NCBI GenBank assembly: GCA_963678275.1
Contig: OY782765.1
Location: 1,922,001 to 1,986,000 of the forward strand
Direction of reading: 5' to 3'
DNA from: G963677445 sp963678275
Lineage (GTDB): Bacteria > Bacteroidota > Ignavibacteria > Ignavibacteriales > Melioribacteraceae
DNA: 64,000 nt
The notes under the pieces are model-generated. The model did not search any database. It was not told the DNA's origin and was given only the letters and a program-made list of their open reading frames with translations. Positions 55,294-64,000 of this stretch are shown here, piece by piece. Position 1 is the stretch's first letter. Every line of letters begins with the position of its first letter. The translations under genes were made by a program, and so were the position numbers.

Positions 55294-56281
55294 TAAATAA
55301 AAAATGGCAGTTTTTCATGATATTTCACCATTTCCTGTTAGTCTTTTTAATCCACATATTCCTTCTCAGCATCCTTCATCAAATTCCGCAGAAAATATGG
55401 CCCTGTCGAATAAGGTTAAATATTGGGGGTGATCATATCTGCCACTAAGGTTAAAAATTCAGGAATAAGGTTTTTTAGAGCTTTTTTGGGGATTTTGTGT
55501 TTTAGCGATTTAGTGGCCTTTTTCTAAACTCAGAACTCCTGATCCCGGTAATAAAAAACAATAACTTACAAGGACTCATTCGCAAAATAAAAACGAAGAA
55601 AATTTGAAAAGGAAACAACTTGGGCAGAGATCTCTTTATCTTTTCGAATAATGTTTAGAACCAATATATCGACATTGTATTATTTTCAAAAATGATATAA
55701 TTTGAGCGCCTTTTTGTGCATCTCCTACAGAGATGTTTCCATGTTGTCTATCATATTCTACAATAATGGGAACCTATACAAGGTTCTTTTTATCTCGTTT
55801 GCCTTGTATAGGCAATAATTAGTGCGGAACGTCCCAATGGGGTAGAATATTGGCAATAAAGCAAGACAAAATCCTTGTAGAGGATTCACAAACCACCCCG
55901 GATAATCAAATGCTTAAGACATCCCTGGTAAACCCGATCGATAAAATTCTAAATTTGTAACATATCATTAAAGGCTAAATAGGACTTTGTCACGTAATAG
56001 ATGGATAACAATTTAAAAGGATATTTTCCAAATTTCCACGATTTCATTTTGCGAGAGGTAAGGAGTTCTGAAACTCAATAATATTTTGCCTTTTGTATTG
56101 TCAATTGTTCATTATTAATTATTAATTATTATTTTGCCATTTTACATAGAATTTCACCAGACATGCAAACCGTGGTAAAAAAGAATTAACGTAGGGGCAA
56201 CCCTTGTGGTTGCCCTTCTCCGGAATGTCCTGATAATTTTAAAAAGGCTAAAAAAAACAGCCAAAGCCCCCAAACCGCGGA
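55294..56281. other. Gene-free stretch with Y-type repeat copy 2
   Basis: Modules: AATAAGGTTAAATATTGG (55408) and TTTTTTGGGGATTTTGTG (55484) pieces; CAGAACTCCTGATCCC (55527) like the X-element end; Y repeat 55573-56062; TAAGGAGTTCTGAAAC (56067); TTAATTATTAATTATTATT and the ~45-bp module (56134). No gene is seen. The last ~100 bases before 56282 contain no strong terminator. Confidence 0.75.
55573..56062 (+). mobile_element. Y-type nested inverted-repeat element, copy 2 (complete)
   Basis: Left end CATTCGCAAAATAAAAACGA (~55577) and right end, inverted, CGCAAAATGAAATCG (~56058) define long imperfect inverted repeats of about 40 bases. The inner ATATTCTAC ... GTAGAATATTG pair and the TACAGAGATG hairpin are shared with 12350-12690. 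An X-type terminal sequence lies immediately outside both ends (CAGAACTCCTGATCCC and AAGGAGTTCTG), so the element seems inserted in, or derived from, an X-type unit. Confidence 0.72.
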
Positions 56282-57112
56282 TCACACAATAATCCCTGAC
56301 AGATGCTCAAGATCGATCTTCTCAATTTTCTCAACCGGGCGGCCCAGAAACATCTCGGCAACCTCGCGAAATTTGGTAGAGATATCGCTGACATAATATT
56401 CATGCCGTCCCCTGCTCTCCGATTTATTGACAAGACCATTCTCAACCAGATACTTTTTCAAAATAACCGCTGACGCGGTTCCCGAATCTATAAGTTTAAC
56501 ATCATCTCCCATTACCTTTTGGATAACATTTGTCAGTATCGGATAATGGGTGCATCCCAGGATAAGTGTATCGATATTTTCCTTTTTTAATTCAGCCAGG
56601 TATTCCTCCGCGATCAGCAAAGAAGCTCTGTGTTCCGTCCAACCCTCCTCGGCGAGAGGCACAAAAAGAGGACATGCTTTTTCAAAAACTTTCAGGTCCG
56701 GATCCAGATTCAGAAGTTCGGTGGAATAAGCTTTATTGTTTATTGTGGCGTTAGTGCCGATCACCCCGATCCTGCCATTTTTTGTATTGTTTAAGGCCAT
56801 TTCGGCGCCCGGTTTTATCACCCCTATAACTGGTATACTAAATTTATCTTCTATAGCTGGTATCGCTACCGAAGATGCTGTATTGCATGCGACAATAAGC
56901 ATTTTTATATTGCTTTTCATCAGGAATGCCGCATCCTGTAAAGCATATTCAATCACTGTGCTGTTAGATTTGGTTCCGTATGGAACTCTCGCAGTGTCGC
57001 CAAAATAAATTACGTTTTCATCCGGTAAAAATTCATCGGTTCTTTTCACAACAGTAAGTCCGCCAATGCCCGAGTCAAATATTCCGATAGGATTTTCTGA
57101 AATAAGCTGCAA
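56282..57112 (-). CDS. murI: Glutamate racemase
   Basis: 276 residues. GIFDSGIGGLTVVK (10-23), ACNTAS (Cys about 76) and GCTHYPIL (Cys about 187) are the catalytic and substrate motifs; DTARVPYG is the second conserved segment. It converts L-glutamate to D-glutamate for peptidoglycan. Its ATG is eight bases downstream of the glnD stop, so they are one operon. No terminator is visible after the stop. Confidence 0.95.
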   Translation of the reverse strand: MQLISENPIGIFDSGIGGLTVVKRTDEFLPDENVIYFGDTARVPYGTKSNSTVIEYALQDAAFLMKSNIKMLIVACNTASSVAIPAIEDKFSIPVIGVIKPGAEMALNNTKNGRIGVIGTNATINNKAYSTELLNLDPDLKVFEKACPLFVPLAEEGWTEHRASLLIAEEYLAELKKENIDTLILGCTHYPILTNVIQKVMGDDVKLIDSGTASAVILKKYLVENGLVNKSESRGRHEYYVSDISTKFREVAEMFLGRPVEKIEKIDLEHLSGIIV

Positions 57113-57120
57113 TATTACTC

Positions 57121-59688
57121 CTAAATAATTTCTTTTATCGCGTTGGTTAATTCAAGCCGTATCAGTTCATGTTCATTTTCTGATACCTTTTCCCCTGTTC
57201 TCTTTAAAACATAAAATGAATCGACAACATCATCAGCGCGGGTTGATATTTTTGCCAGGTAAATGGAAAGATCAAGTTCATGCATTTTTTTTGTAATTTT
57301 ATAGAGAAGACCTAATCTGTCGGGAGAAAAAACATCAATAATAGTATATTTCTCATGATTCTCAAACTCAATTTTTATCTTGCCTCTTCTTTTAAATATC
57401 CTGTCCTCCAACCTTTTCCATTTCGATTTAACCCTCTCTATCTCAGCGCCTATCTGCAGGCGGTGATCAATCGCCAGCATCATATCTTGCCTGATTTTGT
57501 CATACCTGCTCTCCTCAATCGGTTTATTTGTCCTGTAATCGGTAACATTAAAACTATCGATAGCAATGCTGTCATTACGGGTAAATATTTTTGCTCCGAT
57601 AATATTCAAATCATTCACCGAAAGAGTTCCACAAAGATAGGAAAGGAGAGAATCGCTATCCTTGGTAATTACCGATACATTTGTATAACCCTCGGTATTC
57701 TTAAAAAACACAGAAAGTTTTGTTCCCCTCTCAATCTCGTGAACATGCTGATCAATCTCTTCTTTGGAATAATGCTGCAGATAACCGGGGTCATCAATTG
57801 ATTTAAGATGATCATTAACCGGTTTTTCACCATTATGAGCTTCGATAAGTTCCCTTGTCACATTATTGATCAGCTCAACAGCCGAAACCTGGTTTTCGAG
57901 CATTGACCTGGTTTTACGGTAAAGTTCAAAAAGAAGATCACTTTTCCAATGAGTCCAGACAGTAGGATTAACAGCGGAAAGATCGGCGTAAGTTAAAAGA
58001 TATAATAATTCGAGTGATTGAATATCGGGAAAAATAGCGGCAAATTGATTCAGAGTTGAGGGATCATTCAGGTTTCTTCTGAAAGCGACCTGCTCCATCG
58101 TAAGATGATGCCTGATCAGGAACTGGACCAGGTTAATCTCCTCCTGCTCATATCCCAGCGAAGGCATAATAGTTCCGGCAATCTCACCCCCCAGTATCTC
58201 ATGCCCGGCAATATTTATAGGTTTCGCTATATCATGGAAAAGCGCCGCGAGATAAATTATATCCCTTTTTTTCATCGACTTGAACAAGGTGGCGAGCCGG
58301 GAATGTTCTTCAATAAGCTTTTCAAGATTTGTTATTGCCACAAGAGTGTGCTCATCGGCTGTATAACAATGATAAACCCCCGGTTGAAAAAATCCCACCA
58401 TCTCCCTGAACTCAGGAAGCAGGGCGCCAAGCACACCAATTTCGTTCATGGAGTTAAGGGTTTTTGCGACATTCGAAGGCATCCTCAAAATCTCACGAAA
58501 GAAAACCGATGACAAATGTTCTTCAGGCCTGTTCTCTTCAAGATCTATCACACTTTCGATTATCAATGATCTGAGATTCTCATCAAATCTCGCGTCATGA
58601 ACTCCCCTGTAATAATATACCCTGAGGATATCAGAAAGAAGAAGGGGGCGATTTTCATTTATTGAAATAGTTCTTCCTTTCAGCCTGTAATCATCATCAA
58701 GCTCAATTGATAAAATATCGGATATGGGGGGAATTATCTGTTCTTTAAAGCCTTTTATCATTGTTTTTGAAAACCGGTGAAGGATGTTGGAGGCGTAAAA
58801 ATAATCCTTCATAAAATTTTTCCAGCCGTCAGACCCGGGATAGAACATTTTGGATATCTGTTCCTGATAACGAAATTCCAGTCTGTCGTTTCTTCTGCCG
58901 CTCGTAAGATGAAGATTATTCCTTACGAATAAAACGAGCGCATAACTTTCCAGAAGCCTGTGCGCCGCCCTTTTATTAATGACTCCTTTTTCATTAAGGA
59001 GTTTTATAAAACTTTCGGTATATGTGGTTTCACTCTGGGTATTCAACACCATATTGGATTTGATATGGTAGATCCACTCAACACAATGAAGATCGCGAAG
59101 TCCGCCGGCAGAAAATTTAACATTTGGCTCCAGCATTTTAGCTGAAGAACCATATTTCCTGTATCGCAGCTCAATATCTTCAAAATAACGAAAAATGAGT
59201 TTTTTCCTCACATCCTCATCAATCGATTTTACAAGTTTCGCCGTCCATTCATAATAGATTTTTTCATTACCCATAATGAAACGGGTTTCGAAAAACTGGG
59301 TAAAAGCGTGAAGATCATCCTTCAGAAACCTTTCAATATCGGAAAATTCCCTGACGGTATGTGAAACTTCAATTCCCGCGTCCCATAACATGGTAACACT
59401 TTCCCTGATCGCGTCTTCATGTCCTTTAACCTCGGGAAAAATAAACATTACATCAATATCGGAAAGAGGGGCCAGCTCACGCCTGCAAAAACTTCCTGCC
59501 GCGGCAAGAGCGCAGCATCCACCCGCGTTTTCAATTATTTTGTATATATATTCCTCAACAAGCAGGCTGTATTCAACGCAGAACTGGTATTTTTTATTAA
59601 GCAGTTCAGTATCATTGAATATTCTTTCCTTTTCCGCAAAGAATTCTTTTTTAATACCTGAAAGGTCTCTCATAATATAGTCCGGCAT
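57121..59688 (-). CDS. glnD: PII uridylyltransferase / uridylyl-removing enzyme-like protein
   Basis: 855 residues. The nucleotidyltransferase domain has AAGSFCRRELAPLSDIDVMF (~60-80) with the G-S, R-E and SDID metal-binding motifs. The HD domain has DEHTLVAITNLEKLI (~430) and LAALFHDIAKPINIAGHE (~470-487). Two C-terminal ACT domains are seen: TNVSVITKDSDSLLSYLCGTL and YTIIDVFSPDRLGLLYKITKK. This is the GlnD architecture, which senses glutamine by modifying PII proteins. No PII gene or glnA lies in view, so the partner is elsewhere. First gene of the glnD-murI operon. Confidence 0.92.
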   Translation of the reverse strand: MPDYIMRDLSGIKKEFFAEKERIFNDTELLNKKYQFCVEYSLLVEEYIYKIIENAGGCCALAAAGSFCRRELAPLSDIDVMFIFPEVKGHEDAIRESVTMLWDAGIEVSHTVREFSDIERFLKDDLHAFTQFFETRFIMGNEKIYYEWTAKLVKSIDEDVRKKLIFRYFEDIELRYRKYGSSAKMLEPNVKFSAGGLRDLHCVEWIYHIKSNMVLNTQSETTYTESFIKLLNEKGVINKRAAHRLLESYALVLFVRNNLHLTSGRRNDRLEFRYQEQISKMFYPGSDGWKNFMKDYFYASNILHRFSKTMIKGFKEQIIPPISDILSIELDDDYRLKGRTISINENRPLLLSDILRVYYYRGVHDARFDENLRSLIIESVIDLEENRPEEHLSSVFFREILRMPSNVAKTLNSMNEIGVLGALLPEFREMVGFFQPGVYHCYTADEHTLVAITNLEKLIEEHSRLATLFKSMKKRDIIYLAALFHDIAKPINIAGHEILGGEIAGTIMPSLGYEQEEINLVQFLIRHHLTMEQVAFRRNLNDPSTLNQFAAIFPDIQSLELLYLLTYADLSAVNPTVWTHWKSDLLFELYRKTRSMLENQVSAVELINNVTRELIEAHNGEKPVNDHLKSIDDPGYLQHYSKEEIDQHVHEIERGTKLSVFFKNTEGYTNVSVITKDSDSLLSYLCGTLSVNDLNIIGAKIFTRNDSIAIDSFNVTDYRTNKPIEESRYDKIRQDMMLAIDHRLQIGAEIERVKSKWKRLEDRIFKRRGKIKIEFENHEKYTIIDVFSPDRLGLLYKITKKMHELDLSIYLAKISTRADDVVDSFYVLKRTGEKVSENEHELIRLELTNAIKEII

Positions 59689-59823
59689 TACTCTGCTAAG
59701 TTTAAACTATTAATGCTATTCCGACAGGTTTGGTTCAGTTAATTTCATTACCGGTCAGAATATTCACCCCTGTGAACGGGGAAAAACAGGAATTTTCAGC
59801 GCCAGGAAGGAGATGGCAAGGCA

Positions 59824-59860
59824 AAACAAAAAAGGGAAAAAGAGAAATCTCTTTTTCCCC
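59824..59860 (-). terminator. Rho-independent terminator after the TPL-like gene
   Basis: GGGAAAAAGAGAAATCTCTTTTTCCC (59834-59859) with T-rich sequence TTTTTTGTTTT after it on the minus strand. Confidence 0.85.
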
Positions 59861-59867
59861 GAAAATA

Positions 59868-61253
59868 TTAAAGTTTTTCGAATCTTCCCTGGAAGAAACG
59901 GAGGTATTTTGGTTCGTAAACCATTTTAAGCCCCGTAATATTTTTACGGTTTTCATATACCTGGGCAATCGATTCAACAGCGACATCAATATGAGCCTGG
60001 GTATAAACTCTTCTCGGGAAGGTCAGTCTTACCAGTTCCAGCTTGGGATATCTGTGTTTGCCGGTTTCAGGATCGCGCCCTGCCGAAACTATACCTCTTT
60101 CCATACCTCTCACACCCGAATCAATGTAAATTTCGGAAGCGAGTGTCTGGGCCGGAAATTCATCCTGGGGCAGATGTTCGAGGAATTTTTTAGCGTCAAG
60201 GAAAATCGCGTGACCACCTATCGGTTTTACGAAAGGCACACCATATTCTTCAAGTTTTTGTCCGCAATATTCAACCTGGCCAATACGCGCGCGGATATTA
60301 TCGAAAAGAACCATCTCTTCAATACCCCGCGCCATTGCTTCCATATCACGCCCGGCAAGACCGCCATATGTGTGAAGACCTTCATAAACAACAACCATAT
60401 TTCTCGCCTGCTCAAAAACATCAGGGTCTTTGGTAGCGAGAAAACCGCCGATATTTACCATAAGGTCTTTTTTGGCGCTCACCCAGAGTCCTTCAAAATA
60501 TGAACAGATCTCCAGAAGGATTTCAGCTACTGATTTATCCTGGTATCCATCCTCGCGCATTTTGATGAAATAAGCATTTTCGGTAGCGCGGGTAGCGTCG
60601 AACCACAAACGAATATTATGTTTATCACAGAATGCTTTTACCTCTTTCAAATTAGCCATTGAAAAAGGCTGACCACCGGCCATATTAACCGGACCTGCCA
60701 TTGAAACATAAGCAATCCTCTCGGCGCCGACTTTATTTACCAGCTCTTCCATTTTATTAAGATCGATATTGCCTTTAAATGGATGTTCACTATATGGATC
60801 ATGCGCTTCATCGATAATTACATCGACAAAAGTAGCGCCGGAAAGTTCCTGATGCAGGCGGGTTGTTGTAAAATACATGTTGCCCGGAACGTAATCACCC
60901 TGTTTAATCAATATTTTGGAAATCATATGTTCCGCGGCTCTTCCCTGGTGAGTAGGAACAAAATAGGGCATTCCATAATATTTTTTAACATTATCCCAGA
61001 GGTAATAAAAGTTCCTGCTGCCGGCATAAGCTTCATCACCGAGCATCATTCCCGCCCACTGGTAATCGCTCATAGAGTTGGTGCCGCTATCGGTTAAAAG
61101 GTCGATATAAACATCTTCTGATCTTAAAAGAAAAGTATTGTATCCTGCTTCTTCAGCTGCTTTTTCTCTTTCTTCGCGGGAGCGCATTTTAATAGGTTCA
61201 ACAACCTTTATTTTAAAAGGCTCTGCCCAGCTTCTTTTTAATGTGTCTGACAT
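59868..61253 (-). CDS. tpl: Tyrosine phenol-lyase-like beta-eliminating lyase
   Basis: 461 residues from the ATG at 61253 (GGAGAAGAA just before; a TTG at 61286 is rejected). The PLP lysine is Lys262 in VSAKKDLMVN. TDSGTNSMSD, VPTHQGRAAEHM, TTTRLHQE and YGGLAGRDMEAMA are shared by tyrosine phenol-lyase and tryptophanase. Three positions favour tyrosine phenol-lyase: the substrate-ring arginine in GVRGMERGI, Phe in LRFFQGRF where tryptophanase has His, and TTTRLHQE resembling TTTRYHQ. It cleaves tyrosine to phenol, pyruvate and ammonia, or works in reverse. It is monocistronic. Confidence 0.88.
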   Translation of the reverse strand: MSDTLKRSWAEPFKIKVVEPIKMRSREEREKAAEEAGYNTFLLRSEDVYIDLLTDSGTNSMSDYQWAGMMLGDEAYAGSRNFYYLWDNVKKYYGMPYFVPTHQGRAAEHMISKILIKQGDYVPGNMYFTTTRLHQELSGATFVDVIIDEAHDPYSEHPFKGNIDLNKMEELVNKVGAERIAYVSMAGPVNMAGGQPFSMANLKEVKAFCDKHNIRLWFDATRATENAYFIKMREDGYQDKSVAEILLEICSYFEGLWVSAKKDLMVNIGGFLATKDPDVFEQARNMVVVYEGLHTYGGLAGRDMEAMARGIEEMVLFDNIRARIGQVEYCGQKLEEYGVPFVKPIGGHAIFLDAKKFLEHLPQDEFPAQTLASEIYIDSGVRGMERGIVSAGRDPETGKHRYPKLELVRLTFPRRVYTQAHIDVAVESIAQVYENRKNITGLKMVYEPKYLRFFQGRFEKL

Positions 61254-61311
61254 TTCTTCTCCATTTTTATCTATAATTTGAATCAAAGTATATAATTGAT
61301 AGTATTACTTT

Positions 61312-61701
61312 TTATGGGTTCTGATTTCCCACAAACTTTTCCCGGTACTCTTCATTGACATATTCGGTCCGGATAACTGATGTTATACCGCCCCTTACAT
61401 TAAATCTGGCAGTTAATTTCATATATCGCGGACTGCAGACTTCAACCAGATCATCCATAATTTTATTAGTAACACTTTCATAAAATATACCATCTTCTCT
61501 GAATGAATTCAGGTATAATTTAAGCGATTTAAGTTCAACGCAAAGTTTATCGGGGATATATTCAACAACAATCGTCGCAAAATCGGGTTGTCCGGTTTTA
61601 GGACAAAGTGAAGTGAATTCAGGCGCCGAATGCTCGATGAGATAATCTCTGTCGGCAAAATTATTTTCAAATGTTTCTAATAATTTTTTATCACTTTTCA
61701 T
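61312..61701 (-). CDS. queF: NADPH-dependent 7-cyano-7-deazaguanine reductase
   Basis: 129 residues. EFTSLCPKTGQPDF holds the nucleophile Cys33 and Asp40; ELKSLKLYLNSFREDGIFYE is the QueF signature and NADPH site; ARFNVRGG lies near the end. It reduces preQ0 to preQ1 in queuosine biosynthesis. Short (type I) form. It follows queC by 11 bases, so the two form one operon. Confidence 0.95.
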   Translation of the reverse strand: MKSDKKLLETFENNFADRDYLIEHSAPEFTSLCPKTGQPDFATIVVEYIPDKLCVELKSLKLYLNSFREDGIFYESVTNKIMDDLVEVCSPRYMKLTARFNVRGGITSVIRTEYVNEEYREKFVGNQNP

Positions 61702-61712
61702 AGTCAGGTCTT

Positions 61713-62411
61713 CTATTTATTTATATATAAGGGTCTTTGATCATAATCTATCGGGTCTTCACGGTTAATTTCCTGAAAACCTCTTAACCTGAGGGCGCAA
61801 CTGTCGCAAATACCACAGGCTTTTGTTTCCGATTTATAACAGGACCATGTTAAATCAAGAGGAGCTCCAAGTTCAAGGCCTGATTCAATGATCTCGCTTT
61901 TTTTCATATTTATTACCGGTGTAATAATTTTTATTCTGGTACCCGGTTTTGTTCCAAGGTTAATGCTTCGCTCGATTGATTCGAAAAATTCAGGCCTGCA
62001 ATCGGGATAACCTGAAGAATCTTCGGCGACAGCTCCAATAAAAATTGCTTCAGCGCCAATAACCTCAGCCCAGCTTGCCGCTACCGAAAGAATATTGCCA
62101 TTACGGTAGGGCACATAGGATGAAGGTATTTCTTTGTTCTCAAGATCGGCCGGACTAACCTCCATTGAATAATCGGTCAGAGAAGAACCTCCTATATCGG
62201 AAAGGTGCTTCAGGTCGACGACAAGCCGATAAGGACTGTTGTAATAATCGGCAATTTTGCCGAAACATTCCAGTTCCTTTTTCTGAGTTCTCTGACCATA
62301 ATTAATATGAAAGAAAGCCGGTCTGTATTCCTTTGAAGCGATGGCGGCAGTCACGCAACTGTCCAGTCCTCCGCTAAGAGCAATTACAGCAATTTTTTCA
62401 TTTCTATTCAT
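61713..62411 (-). CDS. queC: 7-cyano-7-deazaguanine synthase
   Basis: 232 residues. SGGLDS (14-19) is the ATP pyrophosphatase PP-loop; the zinc site is CYKSETKACGICDSC with four cysteines near residues 190-207. SYVPYRNGNILSVAASWAE is the substrate segment. It makes preQ0 from 7-carboxy-7-deazaguanine. Upstream lies an MFS gene 38 bases away on the same strand. Confidence 0.96.
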   Translation of the reverse strand: MNRNEKIAVIALSGGLDSCVTAAIASKEYRPAFFHINYGQRTQKKELECFGKIADYYNSPYRLVVDLKHLSDIGGSSLTDYSMEVSPADLENKEIPSSYVPYRNGNILSVAASWAEVIGAEAIFIGAVAEDSSGYPDCRPEFFESIERSINLGTKPGTRIKIITPVINMKKSEIIESGLELGAPLDLTWSCYKSETKACGICDSCALRLRGFQEINREDPIDYDQRPLYINK

Positions 62412-62449
62412 AAACGGAAATATAAATATTCAGTTGTTTTAAACAAAAT

Positions 62450-63601
62450 TTAATCAAAGGCTGTTAGTATAAATATGGCGATAATCAGACTAACGATGCC
62501 TGAAATCATAAAAGGGATCGACGCTCCGTAATAATCCCATAAAAATCCTGTCGCGGCCGATCCGGCCATTACTCCGAAACTTGAGAGAGAATTTAGCAGC
62601 CCGATTGCCGATCCCCTGTTGGTATCCTTAATCAGATCAGATACCCAGGCTTTAGAAATTCCTTCTGTCGCGGCAGAATAAAATCCGTAAAAGGCAAAAA
62701 GTAGCCACAGCAGATATTGACTGCTGTTGAACGCGAATCCAAAATATACTATTGAAAAGATTATCAGGCCTATCGAAAAGATATATTTTTTCCCTATTCT
62801 GTCGGATAATAATCCTGCCGGGTAAGAGGAGAAGGCGTAAACAAAATTAAAAAAGATATATCCCGCGATCGCCATTGTGTCGGAATTAAACAGATTCCTC
62901 GATTTAAGGATAAGGAAAACGTCGCTGCTATTCACAAAAGAAAAAATTGTAAAGAGCAGAAGAAGCAGTTTATATTTTGAAGGCGCTTCAGACCAGAATT
63001 TTCTGTAACTGTATTCTCTTTTTTTCCCTGTTGTCTCTGCGGGATCCCTGACCAGGAATGTAAAATATATGGCTCCGAGAGAGGGCAATATGGCGGCAAG
63101 ATAAACAAGCGCGTAATTTCCGGGGTAAAAATATAATAATAAAAGCGCAGCTACAGGTCCCAGCATCGCGCCGAGGGTATCCATGCTGCGGTGAAATCCG
63201 AATACCGCGCCTGTATTTTCCCCGGCGTGTCCGGCAAGGAGAGCATCCCTCGGACTCGTTCTGACACCTTTCCCTATCCGGTCGGTCAATCTGGAAGCAA
63301 TCACAGTGGCAACAGAGGGAAAAAAGCCGGGCAACGGCTTGATAAGCCCGGAGAGACCATAACCGAGAAGGACAAAAATTGATCGTTTGCCCAATTTATC
63401 CGAAAGAGCTCCGAAATATCCTTTTAATACTCCGGCAATTACCGAGGCGGCTCCTTCAAGTATTCCCACCAGCGCCATTGAGGCCCCGAGCGAAGCAAGA
63501 AAAATAGGGGCGACAGGGTATAGCATCTCACTCGCTATATCGGTAAAAAAGCTTACCATTCCAAGAATTATTACCTGACGAGGCATTTTTTTTAATTTCA
63601 T
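62450..63601 (-). CDS. MFS transporter (probable exporter)
   Basis: 383 residues with about eleven to twelve helices. FGALSDKLGKRSIF (~62-75) is motif A, and RIGKGVRTSPRDALLAGHA (~108-126) is the loop seen in the DHA-like exporter with 'GKG.R...RDALIA' pattern. It is 38 bases upstream of queC on the same strand and might be cotranscribed, but a link to queuosine is not shown. Substrate is unknown. Confidence 0.88.
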   Translation of the reverse strand: MKLKKMPRQVIILGMVSFFTDIASEMLYPVAPIFLASLGASMALVGILEGAASVIAGVLKGYFGALSDKLGKRSIFVLLGYGLSGLIKPLPGFFPSVATVIASRLTDRIGKGVRTSPRDALLAGHAGENTGAVFGFHRSMDTLGAMLGPVAALLLLYFYPGNYALVYLAAILPSLGAIYFTFLVRDPAETTGKKREYSYRKFWSEAPSKYKLLLLLFTIFSFVNSSDVFLILKSRNLFNSDTMAIAGYIFFNFVYAFSSYPAGLLSDRIGKKYIFSIGLIIFSIVYFGFAFNSSQYLLWLLFAFYGFYSAATEGISKAWVSDLIKDTNRGSAIGLLNSLSSFGVMAGSAATGFLWDYYGASIPFMISGIVSLIIAIFILTAFD

Positions 63602-63631
63602 TTCTATTCGGCGCTTTCTATACGATTTTTA

Positions 63632-63659
63632 TTGACAATTATTAAATTGCTGTTATATT
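63632..63659 (+). promoter_or_regulatory. Candidate promoter of the YciO/TsaC-like gene
   Basis: TTGACA (63632-63637) and TATATT (63654-63659) are separated by 16 bases. They lie 90 bases before the ATG, with GGAG at 63740 as the ribosome site. Confidence 0.6.
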
Positions 63660-63749
63660 TTAATTTAAATACCTGAAATTATTACTGGCGCCAACCGTGG
63701 GTCCAGATTTTTTATTCAAGGCTCTAAACTTAATAAAAAGGAGCATAAT

Positions 63750-64000
63750 ATGGAATATTATGAATTGCACCCTGTTAATCCGCAATTAAGATATATCAAT
63801 AAAGCGGTTGAAGTGTTAAAAGCCGGAGGAGTAATTATTTATCCTACCGATACTCTCTACGGTTTCGGCTGTGATATTTTTAACAGAGACGCTGTGGAAA
63901 GAGTGTATTCAATTAAAAATGAATCCCTTACAAAACTCTTCAGCTTTATCTGCCCCGATCTGAAAGATATTGCCAAATACGCCAAAGTATCAGATTACGC
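63750..64000 (+). CDS. YciO/TsaC/Sua5-family protein (partial)
   Basis: 84 residues are visible from the ATG at 63750 (AAAAGGAG upstream); the C-terminus is outside the window. GGVIIYPTDTLYGFGCDIF (~27-45) is the YrdC fold signature, and AVERVYSIKNESLTKLFSFICPDLKDIAKYAKVSD resembles YciO more than TsaC (lacking the KxR pair). TsaC makes threonylcarbamoyl-AMP for tRNA; the YciO subgroup's role is less clear. Confidence 0.88.
   Translation, partial: MEYYELHPVNPQLRYINKAVEVLKAGGVIIYPTDTLYGFGCDIFNRDAVERVYSIKNESLTKLFSFICPDLKDIAKYAKVSDY

Overview
The window looks like a low-GC genome of the FCB superphylum (the wider Bacteroidetes / Ignavibacteria / Calditrichaeota / Marinimicrobia relatives). The main evidence is five secreted proteins ending in the type IX secretion (T9SS) C-terminal sorting domain with the 'NYPNPFNP' hallmark. 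Omp28-like proteins, three secreted S9 peptidases and a DUF6029-like outer-membrane barrel point the same way. I cannot name the phylum from sequence alone. I see no rRNA, tRNA, CRISPR array, prophage or plasmid backbone.

Layout. 1-9 kb holds a partial MacB-type ABC permease, a PsiD-like phosphatidylserine decarboxylase homologue, a lipoprotein, a DUF2059-like protein, a membrane protein and an S9 peptidase. 9-18 kb has a GxxExxY protein between blocks of 110-bp repeats, two large T9SS cargo proteins (one a papain-type protease), and an aldo/keto reductase coupled to phosphofructokinase. 19-24.3 kb has a Cdd1-like helix-hairpin-helix protein, an MFS exporter, an S9 peptidase and a small HEAT-like protein. 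24.3-31 kb is accessory: a repeat island, an AT-rich dGTPase-like gene, a frameshifted IS1182-type element and a decayed second transposase next to a 196-bp TIR element. 31-34 kb has an inositol-monophosphatase-like enzyme, half of a DUF4291 gene and an acylating aldehyde dehydrogenase. 34.6-42.1 kb is a six-gene secreted operon: Omp28-like lipoprotein, two Omp28/T9SS proteins, a duplicated-domain T9SS protein, a TlpA thioredoxin and an outer-membrane barrel. 42-48 kb has an SLC45-like sugar transporter and an ABC-2 transporter/LolA-like operon. 50-55 kb has lysA, a zinc-ribbon membrane protein, a third S9 peptidase, a DUF1232 protein and a Nudix hydrolase. 56-64 kb has glnD-murI, a tyrosine phenol-lyase-like enzyme, queC-queF, an MFS transporter and the start of a YciO/TsaC-family gene.

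The most unusual feature is the intergenic DNA. The gaps at about 3.8-5.0, 9-10.3, 12.2-12.7, 18.5-19, 21-21.5, 24.4-25.5, 30.6-31, 33.8-34.4, 43.6-45.4, 47.9-50.3 and 55.3-56.2 kb are mosaics of a limited set of repeat modules. These include 440-550 bp elements with terminal inverted repeats and smaller TIR elements nested inside, and a ~130-bp repeat present five times whose copies all keep the same reading frame. There is also a ~45-bp module present about twelve times, heptamer tandem repeats, palindrome arrays, and segmental duplications of 200-300 bp. No transposase in the window clearly matches the TIR families, so what moves them is unknown.

The candidates most worth following are the cysteine-rich Omp28/TlpA/T9SS operon, the nested TIR families, the five-copy repeat with a conserved frame, and the GxxExxY gene inside its tandem repeats.
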